Positions 50,542-60,445 are shown, counted from the stretch's first letter. The stretch: 64,000 bases of DNA from Methylobacterium radiotolerans JCM 2831 (GCF_000019725.1 NC_010505.1:5502001-5566000); one strand, 5' to 3'. The notes: generated from the letters alone by a model not told the origin. Numbers and translations are program-made.

Positions 50542-52454
50542 GGTGGCCGCTCCTCGCCACACAGGTCGAGCACGAGGACGACATCATCACGGTGCGCCAG
50601 CGCGTGCGCCGGCTGGCCGAGCGCCTCGGCTTCGAGGTCCAGGATCAGACCCGCATCGCCACGGCCGTGTCCGAGATCGCGCGCAACGCCTACGGCTACG
50701 CCGGCGGCGGCAGGGTCGAGTACGGCCTCGACGAGGAAAGCGGCGGACAGTCCCTCGTCGTCCGCGTCCGCGACCAGGGGCCGGGCATCCCCCACCTCGA
50801 TGACGTCCTTCAGGGACGCTATCGCTCGACGACTGGCCTCGGCATCGGCATTACCGGCTCCCGCCGGCTGATGGACCGCTTCGAGATCGAGACCGATCCC
50901 GGCAAGGGCACGCTCGTGACCTTCGCCAAGCGGCTGCCGCACGGCACGATATCCTTCACCGGAAAGAGGCTCGCGAGCCTGGCGGAGGATGTTGCCCGGG
51001 CGCGGACCGAGGAACCGATGGTCGCCTTGCGGGAGCAGAACCGCGAGCTACTGCGCAGCCTCGCCGAGCTCGCCGAGCGCCAAGAAGAGGCGGAGCGCCT
51101 GAACCGCGAGCTCGCCGAAACCAACCGCGGGGTGGTCGCGCTGCATGCCGAGCTGGAAGACCAGGCCGAGCGGTTGCGCCAGGCCGGGGCCTCGCTGGAG
51201 ACCCAGGTCGCCGCGCGGACGGCGGAGCTCGCTGAGGCGAACGCTCGCCTCGTCGCCGAGGCGGCCGAACGCGAACGGATGGAGCACGATCTGCGTCAGT
51301 CGCAGAAGCTGGAGGCCGTGGGCCAGCTCACCGGCGGCGTCGCGCACGATTTCAACAATTTGCTGACCATCATCAGGTCCTCCGTGGACTTCCTGCGCCG
51401 CCCGGACCTGCCCGAGGACCGGCGCAAGCGGTACATGGATGCGGTCTCGGACACGGTCGACCGGGCCGCCAAGCTCACGGGGCAGCTTCTTGCCTTCGCG
51501 CGCCGGCAATCCCTCAAGCCCGAGGTGTTCGATGTCGGCGAGCGCCTGCGTAGCGTCGCCGACATGCTCGACACCATCACCGGTGCCCGCATCCGCGTGA
51601 GAGTTGAGGCTCCCGAAGGAGCCGCACTGGTGCGCGCCGACGTCAACCAGTTCGAGACGGCGGTGGTCAACGCAGCGGTGAACGCCCGAGACGCCATGGA
51701 CGGCGTCGGGACGCTGACGATGCGGGTGCTCGTTGGGCAGCCCATGCCGTCGATCCGCGGCCATGGCGGCGCGCGCGGGCCGTTCGTGGCCGTCTCCCTC
51801 ACTGACACCGGCGCGGGCATCCCCGCCGCCGTCCTCGGACGCATCTTCGAGCCGTTCTTCACGACGAAGGTCGTCGGGCGCGGCACCGGGCTTGGGCTCT
51901 CACAGGTGTTCGGCTTCGCCAAGCAGTCCGGCGGCGACGTCGACGTGTCGAGCGAGGTCGGGCAGGGCACGACCTTCACCCTCTACCTCCCAGAGGTCTC
52001 GGATGAGCCGGCCGAGATGCCGGTCCCCGGCCCCGACGCCGGGGCGACGCCCTCCGGCCAGGGCCAGCCGGTCCTGCTCGTCGAGGACAACCTGGAGGTC
52101 GGGCGCTTCTGCGCCCAGATCCTGGAAGATCTCGGCTACGCGCCGGAATGGGTCGTCAACGCCGAGGAGGCGCTCGAACGCCTGGGCACCGACGGCGCCG
52201 GCTTCCGGGCCGTGTTTTCCGACGTGGTCATGCCGGGCATGGGGGGCATCGAGCTCGCCAAGGCGCTCCGCATCCGAATTCCCACCCTGCCGGTGGTGCT
52301 GGCCTCGGGCTACAGCCATGTCCTGGCGCGCGAGGACAGCCACGGCTTTGAGCTCCTGCACAAGCCGTACTCGGCCGCCCAAATCGGCCAAGTCCTGAGC
52401 CGGGTCATCGCGGCCTCTTGCACGCCCGTTGGCCGGAACGGACCGAAGCGGTGA
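50538..52454 (+). CDS. RsbT-like domain fused to hybrid histidine kinase and receiver
   Basis: The 638-residue protein begins with an RsbT-like GHKL domain (VSEIARNAYGYAGGGRVEYG, RVRDQGPGIPHLDD, residues 1-140), then a long coiled coil (150-255), and a histidine kinase core ([40 protein letters not shown]) with a receiver ([24 protein letters not shown]). The start is coupled to the phosphatase gene (ATGA). It may link stressosome output to a two-component relay. The RsbT-HK-REC architecture is unusual. Confidence 0.8.
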   Translation: MRWPLLATQVEHEDDIITVRQRVRRLAERLGFEVQDQTRIATAVSEIARNAYGYAGGGRVEYGLDEESGGQSLVVRVRDQGPGIPHLDDVLQGRYRSTTGLGIGITGSRRLMDRFEIETDPGKGTLVTFAKRLPHGTISFTGKRLASLAEDVARARTEEPMVALREQNRELLRSLAELAERQEEAERLNRELAETNRGVVALHAELEDQAERLRQAGASLETQVAARTAELAEANARLVAEAAERERMEHDLRQSQKLEAVGQLTGGVAHDFNNLLTIIRSSVDFLRRPDLPEDRRKRYMDAVSDTVDRAAKLTGQLLAFARRQSLKPEVFDVGERLRSVADMLDTITGARIRVRVEAPEGAALVRADVNQFETAVVNAAVNARDAMDGVGTLTMRVLVGQPMPSIRGHGGARGPFVAVSLTDTGAGIPAAVLGRIFEPFFTTKVVGRGTGLGLSQVFGFAKQSGGDVDVSSEVGQGTTFTLYLPEVSDEPAEMPVPGPDAGATPSGQGQPVLLVEDNLEVGRFCAQILEDLGYAPEWVVNAEEALERLGTDGAGFRAVFSDVVMPGMGGIELAKALRIRIPTLPVVLASGYSHVLAREDSHGFELLHKPYSAAQIGQVLSRVIAASCTPVGRNGPKR

Positions 52455-52983
52455 AGCTGCGCCGGAATGATGCCTTCGGCACCGTACGCGCAGTGCTGCG
52501 ACCCGAACGATGATCGCGCTTCGGTCGGGTGCCCGTCGGATTACATTGAGCGGAGCGACCTCAATTCCGTCCAGTTCCAACGGAGGAAGGCGGGCCTTCT
52601 CCGCATCGTGCGATCAGGATTTCCATGCCACCGGAACGCCTGACTGCACGGCGATCATGAGACTGCCAGGGAACCTCGATTCCGGCATGCGAGCGATGAT
52701 CGCCGCGACGGTACGTCCGACCTTGGCGCACTTTTAGGGAAACGCGTGTCCATCGCCGCGTGCTAAGCGTGAGCATGCCTGGGAAGCACTTGCGCCACAA
52801 CGAATTGTCCGATCTTCTCGCGGAGAAGGCGCGGCACCGTGCTGACAATCGCGACCGGACCTTGCACGGCGACTGCGTCCAAACCGCTCTCCGGCTCCCC
52901 AAGGCTCGGGACGGGGGTCGTCCGGAAGCGCCGTCCTCGACGCGTGGACCGAACGCACCGACGCCACAGGCAGGTGGGACCCG
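52455..52983. other. Intergenic stretch, nothing recognised
   Basis: This 529-bp stretch holds no convincing gene. A 75-residue open frame at 52760-52987 has a Pro/Arg-rich composition, no ribosome site and no recognisable domain. The promoter of the kinase at 52984 is probably here. Confidence 0.4.
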
Positions 52984-55824
52984 ATGAGCACCCACATCAT
53001 CGAGCAGGGCAGCCAGGCCACCGCGAACTTCTACAACGACATCGATATCGGCTTCTGCATCATCGAGGTCGCCTTCGACGCGCCGAACCGCCAGGCCGAC
53101 TACCGGTTCCTAGAGGTCAATTCCGCGTTCGAGGAGCACACGGGCCTGATCGACGTGACCGGCCGGTGGATGCGTAACCTCGCTCCGGACCACGAGCAGT
53201 TCTGGTTCGACCGATACGGCAACATCGCGCGCACGGGACGACCGGCCCGTTTCGAGTATTCGGCGCAAGCCCTCGGTGGTCGTCACTTCGAGGTCTACGC
53301 ATACCGTACCGGAGACCCCGAGCAGCAGCGGGTGGCGGTCCTGTTCGCGGATATCAGCGCGCGTAAACGCGAGGAGAGGCTCCGTACCGCCCTTTTCGAC
53401 CTGACAGACCAGCTCGCCGAGCAGGAAGACGTTGCGTCCCTCACGGACGTCGCCTGCGGCGTGCTGGGCCGAACGCTGGGTGTCCAACTGGTCGGCTACG
53501 GCCTGGTCAATCCGGTGGCGGAGACCATCACGGTCGACCATGACTGGACCACCGACGGGGCACGGTCGCTTGCGGGGATGCTCCAGTTCCGCGACTTCGG
53601 CTCGTACATCGACGACCTCAAGCGCGGCGAGACGGTCGTCGTCGAGGACGCCCGCACGGATCCGCGCACGCGAACGTTCGCGGCGGCCCTGGAGGAGCGC
53701 TGCGCGCGGGCGTTCGTCAACACCCCAATCTTCGAGCGCGGACAGTTCGTGGCGCTGCAATACGTCAGCACGGGCGTGCCACGCGTCTGGATGGAGGAGG
53801 AACTCAGGTTCATCCGCGAGGTGGGGGTTCGCACGCGGACGGCAACCGCAAGGCGGCAGGCGGAAATGGCTTTGCAGGCCAGCGAGGCGCGTCAGCGCCA
53901 TCTCCTGCAGCAGATGCCCAGCTTCGTCGGCGTCCTCACCGGACCCGACCACACGTACGCTTACGTCAACGACGCCTATGTACGGACGGCGGGGCCGCGT
54001 GAGTACCTCGGGCGCTGCGTGCGCGATGTGTTCCCGGAGCTGGCCGGCCAGGGCTTCTTCGAACTCCTGGATCAGGTCTACGCCACCGGCGTGCCGTTCT
54101 CGGCCCGGACCACGCCGGTCCGTTTCGCTGGCGAGGACACGGACCGGTACATCGATTTCAGCTTCCAACCGACCCGGGGCGACGACGGTACGGTCACGGG
54201 CATCTTTGTCGGCGGCTATGACGTGACCGAGCAACAGCGCACGGCCCTGGCGTTGCGGGAACTCAATGTCGATCTTGAGCGGAAGGTCACGGAGCGTGCC
54301 TTGGCGCGCGGTCGGACCTGGCAACTCAGCCCGGACATCATGGGCGTGATCAACGCACAGGGCTACTTCGAGCAATCGAATCCCGCTTGGGCTACCGTCC
54401 TCGGCTGGTCTGAGGCGGAGATCGCGAGCACCGTCTTCTTCGACTTCCTCCATCCCGACGACGTGGCTCCGGCACAGGAAGCCTGGGCGGCGGCGCTGGA
54501 TCTCGGCCTGCCGGCGCTGAGCTTCGAGAACCGCTACCGGCACAAGGACGGGGGCTGGCGCTGGCTCTCGTGGGTCGCGGTGCCGGACGACGGCAAGGTC
54601 TACTGCTCCGCCCGGGACATCACAGCGGGCAAGGAGCAGACGAGTGCCTTGCTGCGGGCCGAGGACGCGCTGCGCCAGGCGCAGAAGTTGGAAGCGGTCG
54701 GGCAGCTGACCGGTGGCGTGGCCCACGATTTCAACAACCTGCTCACCGTGATCAAGTCGTCCACCGACCTCCTGAAACGACCTAACCTGCCCGAGGAACG
54801 TCGCGTGCGCTATGTCGGCGCGATCTCGGACACGGTGGACCGGGCCGCCCGCCTGACGGGCCAGCTCCTCGCCTTCGCCCGCCGCCAGACCCTCAAGCCC
54901 GAGGTGTTCGCCGCCTGCGACGGCGTACGCGCGATCACGGAGATGGTCGGCACGCTGACGGGCGCGCGGATCAAGCTCGTGACCGACCTGCCGGAGGAGC
55001 GCGTCTTCATCAGCGCCGACCCGAGCCAGTTCGACACGGCGCTCGTGAACATGGCGGTCAACGCCCGCGACGCGATGGACGGCGAGGGACAGATCACCAT
55101 CACGGTGCGTCCGGCGGATGCGATCCCTGCCATGCGCACCCACCCTGCCGTCGCAGGTCGCTTCGCCGCGATCTCGCTCAGCGATACCGGCACCGGCATA
55201 GCGGCCGACAGGCTCGACCAGATTTTCGAGCCGTTCTTCACGACCAAGGAGGTCGGCAAGGGGACCGGTCTCGGCCTCTCCCAGGTGTTCGGCTTCGCCA
55301 AGCAGACCGGCGGCGACGTGATGGTGTCGAGCGTGGTCGGCGAAGGCACGACGTTCACGCTCTACCTGCCACACGTCGCTGCGGGGCAACGTGAGACGCC
55401 AACCAAGGCTCTTGAACCGGATGTCCTGACGGTGGGCCACGACACCTGCGTGCTCGTCGTCGAGGACAACGCCGACGTGGGCGGCTTCTCGGTGCAGGCG
55501 CTGATCGAGCTGGGCTTCCGGCCGGTCCTCGCCGGCAACGCCGACGAGGCGCTGGCCGAGCTTTCGACGGACGCGGGCCGCTTCGACGTGGTGTTCACGG
55601 ACGTTGTCATGCCTGGCATGAATGGTATCGACCTCGCCAAGGAGATCCGGCGCCTGCATCCCGGCCTGCCCGTGGTGCTGACCTCGGGGTACAGCCACGT
55701 GCTGGCACAGGAAGGGACTCACGGCTTCGAACTGCTGCAGAAGCCCTATTCGGCCGATGACCTGTCGAGGGTATTTCGGCGCGTGACGAGCCGGCGCCCG
55801 CATCCGACGCCTTTGCCGGACTGA
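52984..55824 (+). CDS. PAS-GAF-PAS-PAS hybrid histidine kinase with receiver
   Basis: The 946-residue soluble kinase has an N-terminal PAS (1-130), a GAF (140-290, LVGYGLVNPVAETITVDHDW), two PAS domains (300-550, including LLQQMPSFVGVLTGPDHTYA), a core with [40 protein letters not shown] and a receiver (VLVVEDNADVGGF, VVFTDVVMPGMNG). It is a close relative of the kinase at 44057. No membrane helix or output domain. Confidence 0.85.
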   Translation: MSTHIIEQGSQATANFYNDIDIGFCIIEVAFDAPNRQADYRFLEVNSAFEEHTGLIDVTGRWMRNLAPDHEQFWFDRYGNIARTGRPARFEYSAQALGGRHFEVYAYRTGDPEQQRVAVLFADISARKREERLRTALFDLTDQLAEQEDVASLTDVACGVLGRTLGVQLVGYGLVNPVAETITVDHDWTTDGARSLAGMLQFRDFGSYIDDLKRGETVVVEDARTDPRTRTFAAALEERCARAFVNTPIFERGQFVALQYVSTGVPRVWMEEELRFIREVGVRTRTATARRQAEMALQASEARQRHLLQQMPSFVGVLTGPDHTYAYVNDAYVRTAGPREYLGRCVRDVFPELAGQGFFELLDQVYATGVPFSARTTPVRFAGEDTDRYIDFSFQPTRGDDGTVTGIFVGGYDVTEQQRTALALRELNVDLERKVTERALARGRTWQLSPDIMGVINAQGYFEQSNPAWATVLGWSEAEIASTVFFDFLHPDDVAPAQEAWAAALDLGLPALSFENRYRHKDGGWRWLSWVAVPDDGKVYCSARDITAGKEQTSALLRAEDALRQAQKLEAVGQLTGGVAHDFNNLLTVIKSSTDLLKRPNLPEERRVRYVGAISDTVDRAARLTGQLLAFARRQTLKPEVFAACDGVRAITEMVGTLTGARIKLVTDLPEERVFISADPSQFDTALVNMAVNARDAMDGEGQITITVRPADAIPAMRTHPAVAGRFAAISLSDTGTGIAADRLDQIFEPFFTTKEVGKGTGLGLSQVFGFAKQTGGDVMVSSVVGEGTTFTLYLPHVAAGQRETPTKALEPDVLTVGHDTCVLVVEDNADVGGFSVQALIELGFRPVLAGNADEALAELSTDAGRFDVVFTDVVMPGMNGIDLAKEIRRLHPGLPVVLTSGYSHVLAQEGTHGFELLQKPYSADDLSRVFRRVTSRRPHPTPLPD

Positions 55825-55837
55825 GCGCTCAGCCCCT

Positions 55838-57553
55838 ATGCTGACCCGACGCATCCTCGCCCTGGTGGCGCTCGCCCTGGCGCCCGCGCTCGCGATCCAG
55901 GGCTACAACGAGTACGCCCTGCGTACGTCACGCGATGCGGCGGTGCGGGCCGATGCGCTGGGCACCGCCCGGACCGTGGCCGCCGACCTGGGGCAGCTCG
56001 CGCAGAGCCTGCGTCAGGTGCTTGACCTCGTCGGCAACGAGGAGGCCGTGCGGCGCAAGGATGCCGGCGCCTGCACCGCCTACCTCGGGGCGATCATCGA
56101 CCGGCTGCCGCAACTCAGCCTGCTCTCCGTCGCCGAACCCGATGGACGCGTCGTGTGCGACTCCCGCGGTTCCACACCCGGGCTCTACTCGAACGCCGAG
56201 CGTGCCTACCACAAGCGCGTCTTGGCCAGCGATGACTTCGCGGTGGGCGACTTCGTGATCGGCGTGCGCACGCGTCAGCCGGCGGTGCACTTCGCACAGC
56301 CCGTGCGCGGGTATGACGACCGCCTCACCGGCGTGGTCGTGGCCAGCGTCGACCTCGCCCGACTGTCGGAGCGCCTGCAGGCGGATTTGCGCTTCGCCAG
56401 CACCACCCTGACGGTCACTGACCCGGAGGGAACGGTCTTGGTGCGCCGACCGGATCACGCGGCATGGGTCGGGCGCAAGCTTTCAGGCGAGCGGCTGGCG
56501 CGGCTGATGCGAGCCGACGAGACCACCCGTTCCGTCGAAGGTCTCGACGGACGTGCGCGCATCGTCGGTATCGCCAAGCCCGATGGCGCTCTCGCGGGAT
56601 TCAACGTCATCGTCGGCCGGGACCGCGAGACGGCGTTCGCCGACATCGATGCCGCCACCTATCGCGGCATAGCCGTAATCCTGCTCGGTGCCCTCCTCGC
56701 GGTGCTGGCGACGCTTCTCGCGGGAAGGCGCTTCATCGAGCGGCCGGTGCGGCGCCTCCTGCGGGGCGTTGCCGCTTGGCAGGGGGGCGACCTCGATGCA
56801 AGGACCGGGATGAGCGGCCCCTCGGAGTTCGACCGCCTGGGCGCGGCGTTCGACGCCATGGCCACGACGCTTCAGGGCCGGGAGGATGACCTGCACGGCG
56901 AGATCGCCCGGGGACGGAGGATGCAGGAGCAGCAGACGACGATGCTGCACGAGTTGAACCACCGAGTGAAGAACACGCTGGCCACGGTCCAATCGCTGGC
57001 ACGCCAGGCACGCGGCGGCGAGGAGCAGGCGGCGCAACTGGAGGCCCGCATCCTCGCCCTGTCGAAGACGCACGACCTGCTGACCCGCGAGGATTGGACG
57101 GGCGCCTCGTTGCGGGACGTGATGGAGAACGAGCTGTCCCCTTACCGCACCGGCGACGACCACATCACCCTGGACGGACCGGACGTGCCCTTGCCGCCAC
57201 GCTACGCGCTCGCCATCGGCATGACGGTGCATGAACTGGCGACCAACGCGGCCAAGTACGGGGCCCTGTCGGATGTCGGCGGGCAGGTCTGCGTCGCATG
57301 GCGTCTCGTGCATTGCGAGGGAGGTGGTCGACGCCTGCATCTCGACTGGCAGGAGAGCGGCGGACCCCGGGTCGAGCCACCCTCCAGGAGTGGTTTTGGC
57401 ACGAGGCTGATCGCTGGCGGAATGCAACGAGAACTCGGCGGCGAGGTAAGTCTGACGTTCGATCCGACCGGGCTGCGCTGCCTTCTCGACGTACCGCTCC
57501 AGGGTAGCCACACGAGCATGCTGAGCCCGCTGGCGGATGGGTTGGCCCACTGA
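55838..57553 (+). CDS. HWE-family histidine kinase with periplasmic dCache-like sensor
   Basis: The 571-residue protein has two membrane helices (near residues 5-22 and 275-298) enclosing a periplasmic sensor of about 250 residues with a dCache/PAS-like pattern (LLSVAEPDGRVVCDSRGS). HAMP (300-350) leads to the HWE/HisKA_2 box MLHELNHRVKNTLATVQSLA and an HATPase with VHELATNAAKYGALSDVGG. HWE kinases often drive the alphaproteobacterial general stress response through PhyR. It starts 13 bp after the previous gene. Confidence 0.8.
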   Translation: MLTRRILALVALALAPALAIQGYNEYALRTSRDAAVRADALGTARTVAADLGQLAQSLRQVLDLVGNEEAVRRKDAGACTAYLGAIIDRLPQLSLLSVAEPDGRVVCDSRGSTPGLYSNAERAYHKRVLASDDFAVGDFVIGVRTRQPAVHFAQPVRGYDDRLTGVVVASVDLARLSERLQADLRFASTTLTVTDPEGTVLVRRPDHAAWVGRKLSGERLARLMRADETTRSVEGLDGRARIVGIAKPDGALAGFNVIVGRDRETAFADIDAATYRGIAVILLGALLAVLATLLAGRRFIERPVRRLLRGVAAWQGGDLDARTGMSGPSEFDRLGAAFDAMATTLQGREDDLHGEIARGRRMQEQQTTMLHELNHRVKNTLATVQSLARQARGGEEQAAQLEARILALSKTHDLLTREDWTGASLRDVMENELSPYRTGDDHITLDGPDVPLPPRYALAIGMTVHELATNAAKYGALSDVGGQVCVAWRLVHCEGGGRRLHLDWQESGGPRVEPPSRSGFGTRLIAGGMQRELGGEVSLTFDPTGLRCLLDVPLQGSHTSMLSPLADGLAH

Positions 57554-57831
57554 GACAGTCGCAGCCCCGTTCTCCGCTCGGAATCCCGAGGACCCATGCG
57601 GCCGGGTCGGAAGAAGTCTGGATCGGACCGTGCCGTCGGCAGGATGATGGTCGGCCGCCGTATGTCCAGCTCCTTCGGTCCTGACTGGTCCTCTCAATCA
57701 GCCCGGTCCAAAGCCAGCCGGTTAGGTCAGAGTAACCTTGCACTCACACGCTGAGCTCCTGAAGCGTCCGCTTCGGAGAAGGCGCCGGAGTTGGCTGAAC
57801 GGCCGAGATGGGCGCGAATCCGAACGTCCGG
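57554..57831. other. Intergenic stretch with truncated dispersed repeat
   Basis: A GCGTCCGCTTCGG box lies near 57764, and the first part of the 112-bp repeat (GGGCGCGAATCCGAACGTCC) starts at 57810 and ends at about 57833, where the IS5 remnant begins. Nothing else recognised. Confidence 0.5.
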
Positions 57832-57960
57832 TTCTTCGCCTGGATCAGCCGCAATCGCCGCCTCTGGAAGGACCCAGAGGCGACTCTCGCCTCGGCCAGA
57901 GCATTCCTCTACGCGGCAGCCGTCATGATCCTCGTCAGGCGACTGGCCCGCTCAGCCTGA
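57832..57960 (+). pseudogene. IS5-family transposase 3' remnant
   Basis: The frame ending at 57958-57960 encodes FFAWISRNRRLWKDPEATLA followed by SARAFLYAAAVMILVRRLAR. These are the C-terminal residues of an IS5-family DDE transposase. The 5' part, including the catalytic Asp residues, is missing and no start is present. Confidence 0.7.
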
Positions 57961-58125
57961 CTTCTCGGACGGACTCTTAGCGTTTCGCACGTCGGTGAAG
58001 ACGGCATCGATATCAGGCCTCTTGGCCATGATCCTCAGGGCTTGGGTGTACGTCCACCGGAGCCGGTCGCAACTGAAGCGGCTCGCCTTATGGAGGACTT
58101 CGAGAGCCACCCCATCGTCTGGCGG
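57952..58125 (-). pseudogene. Possible receiver-domain remnant
   Basis: A minus-strand frame reads DDGVALEVLHKASRF, TQALRIMAKRPDIDAVFTDV and stops at 57952-57954. ALxxL..RPDIDxVFTDV is the helix-strand around the phosphorylated Asp of receivers. It lacks a start, the N-terminus and the end of the domain. A decayed copy of the cluster's receivers is likely. Confidence 0.45.
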
Positions 58126-58383
58126 GTCAGCGGCAGGGCCGGGGCCGTGGCGCGGGGCGGACGGTGGTGAGGCCGTGGCTCAGGCTCACGGTCTTTGGGT
58201 AGCTGTGCCCTTGGAACGAGGGCTTGCGGCTCCTAGAGCTGTCTTCCGCATCCGCGTGAGTTCGTGCACGCACTGTGCCAAATCAGGGAAACGCGGTGCG
58301 ATCCCAGCGACCGTTCACTCCGGGGTGGCGACGTCGAGAGAGAAGAGTCCGACCTGCACCTCCTCGGCGAGCTTGATGCCGAC

Positions 58384-59085
58384 CTAGCGCGTTTTGAAGG
58401 TCGAGGGGGAATGGACCGCCTTTCGGACATCCCGCACTCCCTCCGCGAGGAGGCCATCGACGGCCTGCGCGACGTCCTCCCTGGCCCGCAGCCTTAGGCT
58501 CGGGAGGTCCACGCCGTAGAGGGCGTGCATCTGCAGCGGCATAAAAACCCGCTCGACGAACCGGGTCGCGGCCGGCGTCGCCGCGACGAGCATCTCCGGG
58601 GTATGCCCCTGGCCCGCGATAATTTCCGCCAAGGCCGATACGCATCCGCCATAGCCGATCCGATAGGTGGCCAGCGCCATCTCGGGAAACCGCGTAACTT
58701 CGGCGATGGTCAGTCGCATGAGCGCGATCACGTCCGGTACGAAGATCTCGTCGGCGAGCAGCATGGCGACGCCAAGCAGGTTCTCCCTGGAGACGCCTCC
58801 GTCCGATGCGGCCGAGATTCGGGCGACGGACTGGGCGACACGGCGGCGGACCACCGCCTCGTACAGGGCCTCCTTGTTCCGGTAGCGCGCGTAGAGGGTT
58901 GCCTTCCCGGCTTGCGCCTCCTCGGCCAAGCCCTCGAAGGTCGTTCGGTCGAAGCCGTGGGACAGAAACAGGCGCGTCGCTACGTTGAGCACCCGCTCTT
59001 CGACTTCGCCGGCTTGGTCGGCGCGCGGCCGACCGCGGCGCCCAGAGAGGACGGCGCCGACCGCCTGTGTGGCCACCTTGCGCAA
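58384..59085 (-). CDS. TetR/AcrR-family transcriptional regulator
   Basis: The 233-residue protein has a TetR helix-turn-helix (VLNVATRLFLSHGFDRTTFE, AQAGKATLYARYRNKEALYE) and a C-terminal ligand and dimer domain. The start is TTG 59085 behind a strong AGGAGG. It is divergent from the DUF892 gene at 59181. A 14-bp palindrome in between is a candidate operator. Ligand unknown. Confidence 0.85.
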   Translation of the reverse strand: MRKVATQAVGAVLSGRRGRPRADQAGEVEERVLNVATRLFLSHGFDRTTFEGLAEEAQAGKATLYARYRNKEALYEAVVRRRVAQSVARISAASDGGVSRENLLGVAMLLADEIFVPDVIALMRLTIAEVTRFPEMALATYRIGYGGCVSALAEIIAGQGHTPEMLVAATPAATRFVERVFMPLQMHALYGVDLPSLRLRAREDVAQAVDGLLAEGVRDVRKAVHSPSTFKTR

Positions 59086-59137
59086 ATTAAGCTCCTCCTA
59101 GCTGGAACAATACGGCGGCACTCCGCCTTCACAAAAT

Positions 59138-59151
59138 GAACGCGTGCGTTC
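59138..59151. promoter_or_regulatory. Candidate TetR operator
   Basis: GAACGCGTGCGTTC is a near-perfect palindrome (GAACGC-GT-GCGTTC) in the gap between the divergent TetR and DUF892 genes. Such sites are typical TetR-family operators. Confidence 0.5.
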
Positions 59152-59180
59152 TTTTTCCTCTTCAATGCAGGAGTTGGCCG

Positions 59181-59672
59181 ATGGCCGAGCAGGATTACGA
59201 GCAGTGGTACATCCAGGGTCTCCAGGCGTTGAAGAGCGCCGACGAGCAGGGGAAGGAAGCCGCGAAGGCGGCCACGAAGGACCTGAGCGATCCTGAGCTC
59301 CGCAAGATCGCCGAGGAGGGTTCCGCGACGGCCGCGCGCCATGCCGAGACCATCACGCGCCTCCTGCATGAGGCGGGCGGGCAGCCGAGCAACAAGCCCA
59401 ACAAGATCATGGAGGGCATCCGGGCCGGCACCATCGACGTCATGGCCGCCGCCAACGACCCAGCCGTGAAGGACGCCAGCGGCGTCGCATCCGCCCAGAT
59501 CTCGCTGCACTACTACATCGCCGCCTACGGCACGCTCGCCGCGACCGCCAAGCACCTAGGCCGCGAGAAGGAGGCCGCCGAGCTCAAGCGCATGACCGAC
59601 GAGATGAAGGCGTTCGACGAACGCTACACCAAGGCGGGCGAGGCGCGCGCGAATAAGCAGGCCAGCCAGTAG
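59181..59672 (+). CDS. DUF892 / YciF-like ferritin-fold protein
   Basis: The 163-residue helical protein (YIQGLQALKSADEQGKEAAK, HAETITRLLHEAGGQPSNKP, ASAQISLHYYIAAYGTLAAT) matches DUF892 proteins, which share a four-helix ferritin-like bundle and are induced in stress. The ATG at 59181 has GCAGGAG upstream. Its promoter is shared with the TetR gene, so regulation by it is likely. Confidence 0.75.
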   Translation: MAEQDYEQWYIQGLQALKSADEQGKEAAKAATKDLSDPELRKIAEEGSATAARHAETITRLLHEAGGQPSNKPNKIMEGIRAGTIDVMAAANDPAVKDASGVASAQISLHYYIAAYGTLAATAKHLGREKEAAELKRMTDEMKAFDERYTKAGEARANKQASQ

Positions 59673-59928
59673 GCCTTACGCAGCCGGCGTCGTCCGGAGG
59701 GGCCAGTAAGACGGTCTCAGGCCACCGGCGTCGGCAATTAGGACATAGGGATCGCAGGGGGACTTCCCCCTGTGGTGCGACGGCCGGTCGTCTTTCCGCC
59801 CCCTCAGGTCGCCCGGCCGTCAACACTGCTCGCACCGGCTTGCCAGGTCGACCCCGGGGTCCCTGCAGGGGCGGTCAGCTGCTCTTAGTAGCCGCGAATG
59901 ACATCAAGCGCCGAACGCATCTTGTTCG

Positions 59929-60054
59929 GTGTCCACTAACCCCTACAGCGAGAACGCCAAGGGCCGCCATTTCCTGGACGCCCTAACCGCCTCGCTCAAG
60001 GACAAGGCCAAAGTTGCCCACGGCACCGCCGAGTGGTTGGTCAAGCTCGCCTGA
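59929..60054 (+). CDS. Candidate 41-residue small protein
   Basis: GTG 59929 opens STNPYSENAKGRHFLDALTA, then a Lys-rich helix ending TAEWLVKLA, and stops at 60052-60054. Composition and codon use look coding, but no ribosome site is obvious. It might be a remnant. Not recognised. Confidence 0.3.
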   Translation: MSTNPYSENAKGRHFLDALTASLKDKAKVAHGTAEWLVKLA

Positions 60055-60158
60055 GAAGCGCAACCGCGAGGTCCCGTCCGTCGACGCCGGCGGGCGGCAG
60101 CCGTTCACGGATGACTAGGACATGCTCGCGACCGGTGGGTCGCCTGATTGGAGTACAC

Positions 60159-60404
60159 ATGCCGAACCCGTTCTGCGCCGCGATCCTACTCGCCTTCGAG
60201 GCGCAACGGGTCATCGAGTTACGATTGGTGCGCATCGCGTGGGGCGGGGCGCAGGCGCAGGCCGAGATATTCTCGATGGTTGGCGAGAAGGTGGTGGCCG
60301 CGATGGAGGCCGCCAACACGCTGCTGGCCGGGGGCTCGCAAGGCCAGGTTATCTCCCGATACCGCGAAATCGTGGCCGACAACACGCGACGCCTGACAGA
60401 CTAA
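60159..60404 (+). CDS. Small hypothetical helical protein
   Basis: The 81-residue product starts MPNPFCAAILLAFEAQRVIE and is mostly helical (VGEKVVAAMEAANTLLAGGS). It resembles small phasin-like or helical proteins in Methylobacterium in general style, but no family was confirmed. Confidence 0.45.
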   Translation: MPNPFCAAILLAFEAQRVIELRLVRIAWGGAQAQAEIFSMVGEKVVAAMEAANTLLAGGSQGQVISRYREIVADNTRRLTD

Positions 60405-60445
60405 CTCGAACGGGCTGAACAGCTTGAATTCTCAATCTCTTAGCG

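Noticed and set aside
52760..52987. A 75-residue plus-strand frame before the PAS-GAF kinase
   Set aside because: No ribosome site, low-complexity end and overlap with the kinase start. Not supported as a gene.
53110..55854. A 914-residue minus-strand open frame
   Set aside because: Antisense shadow of the kinase at 52984, with the same low-complexity composition. GC-rich DNA commonly leaves such long frames open.
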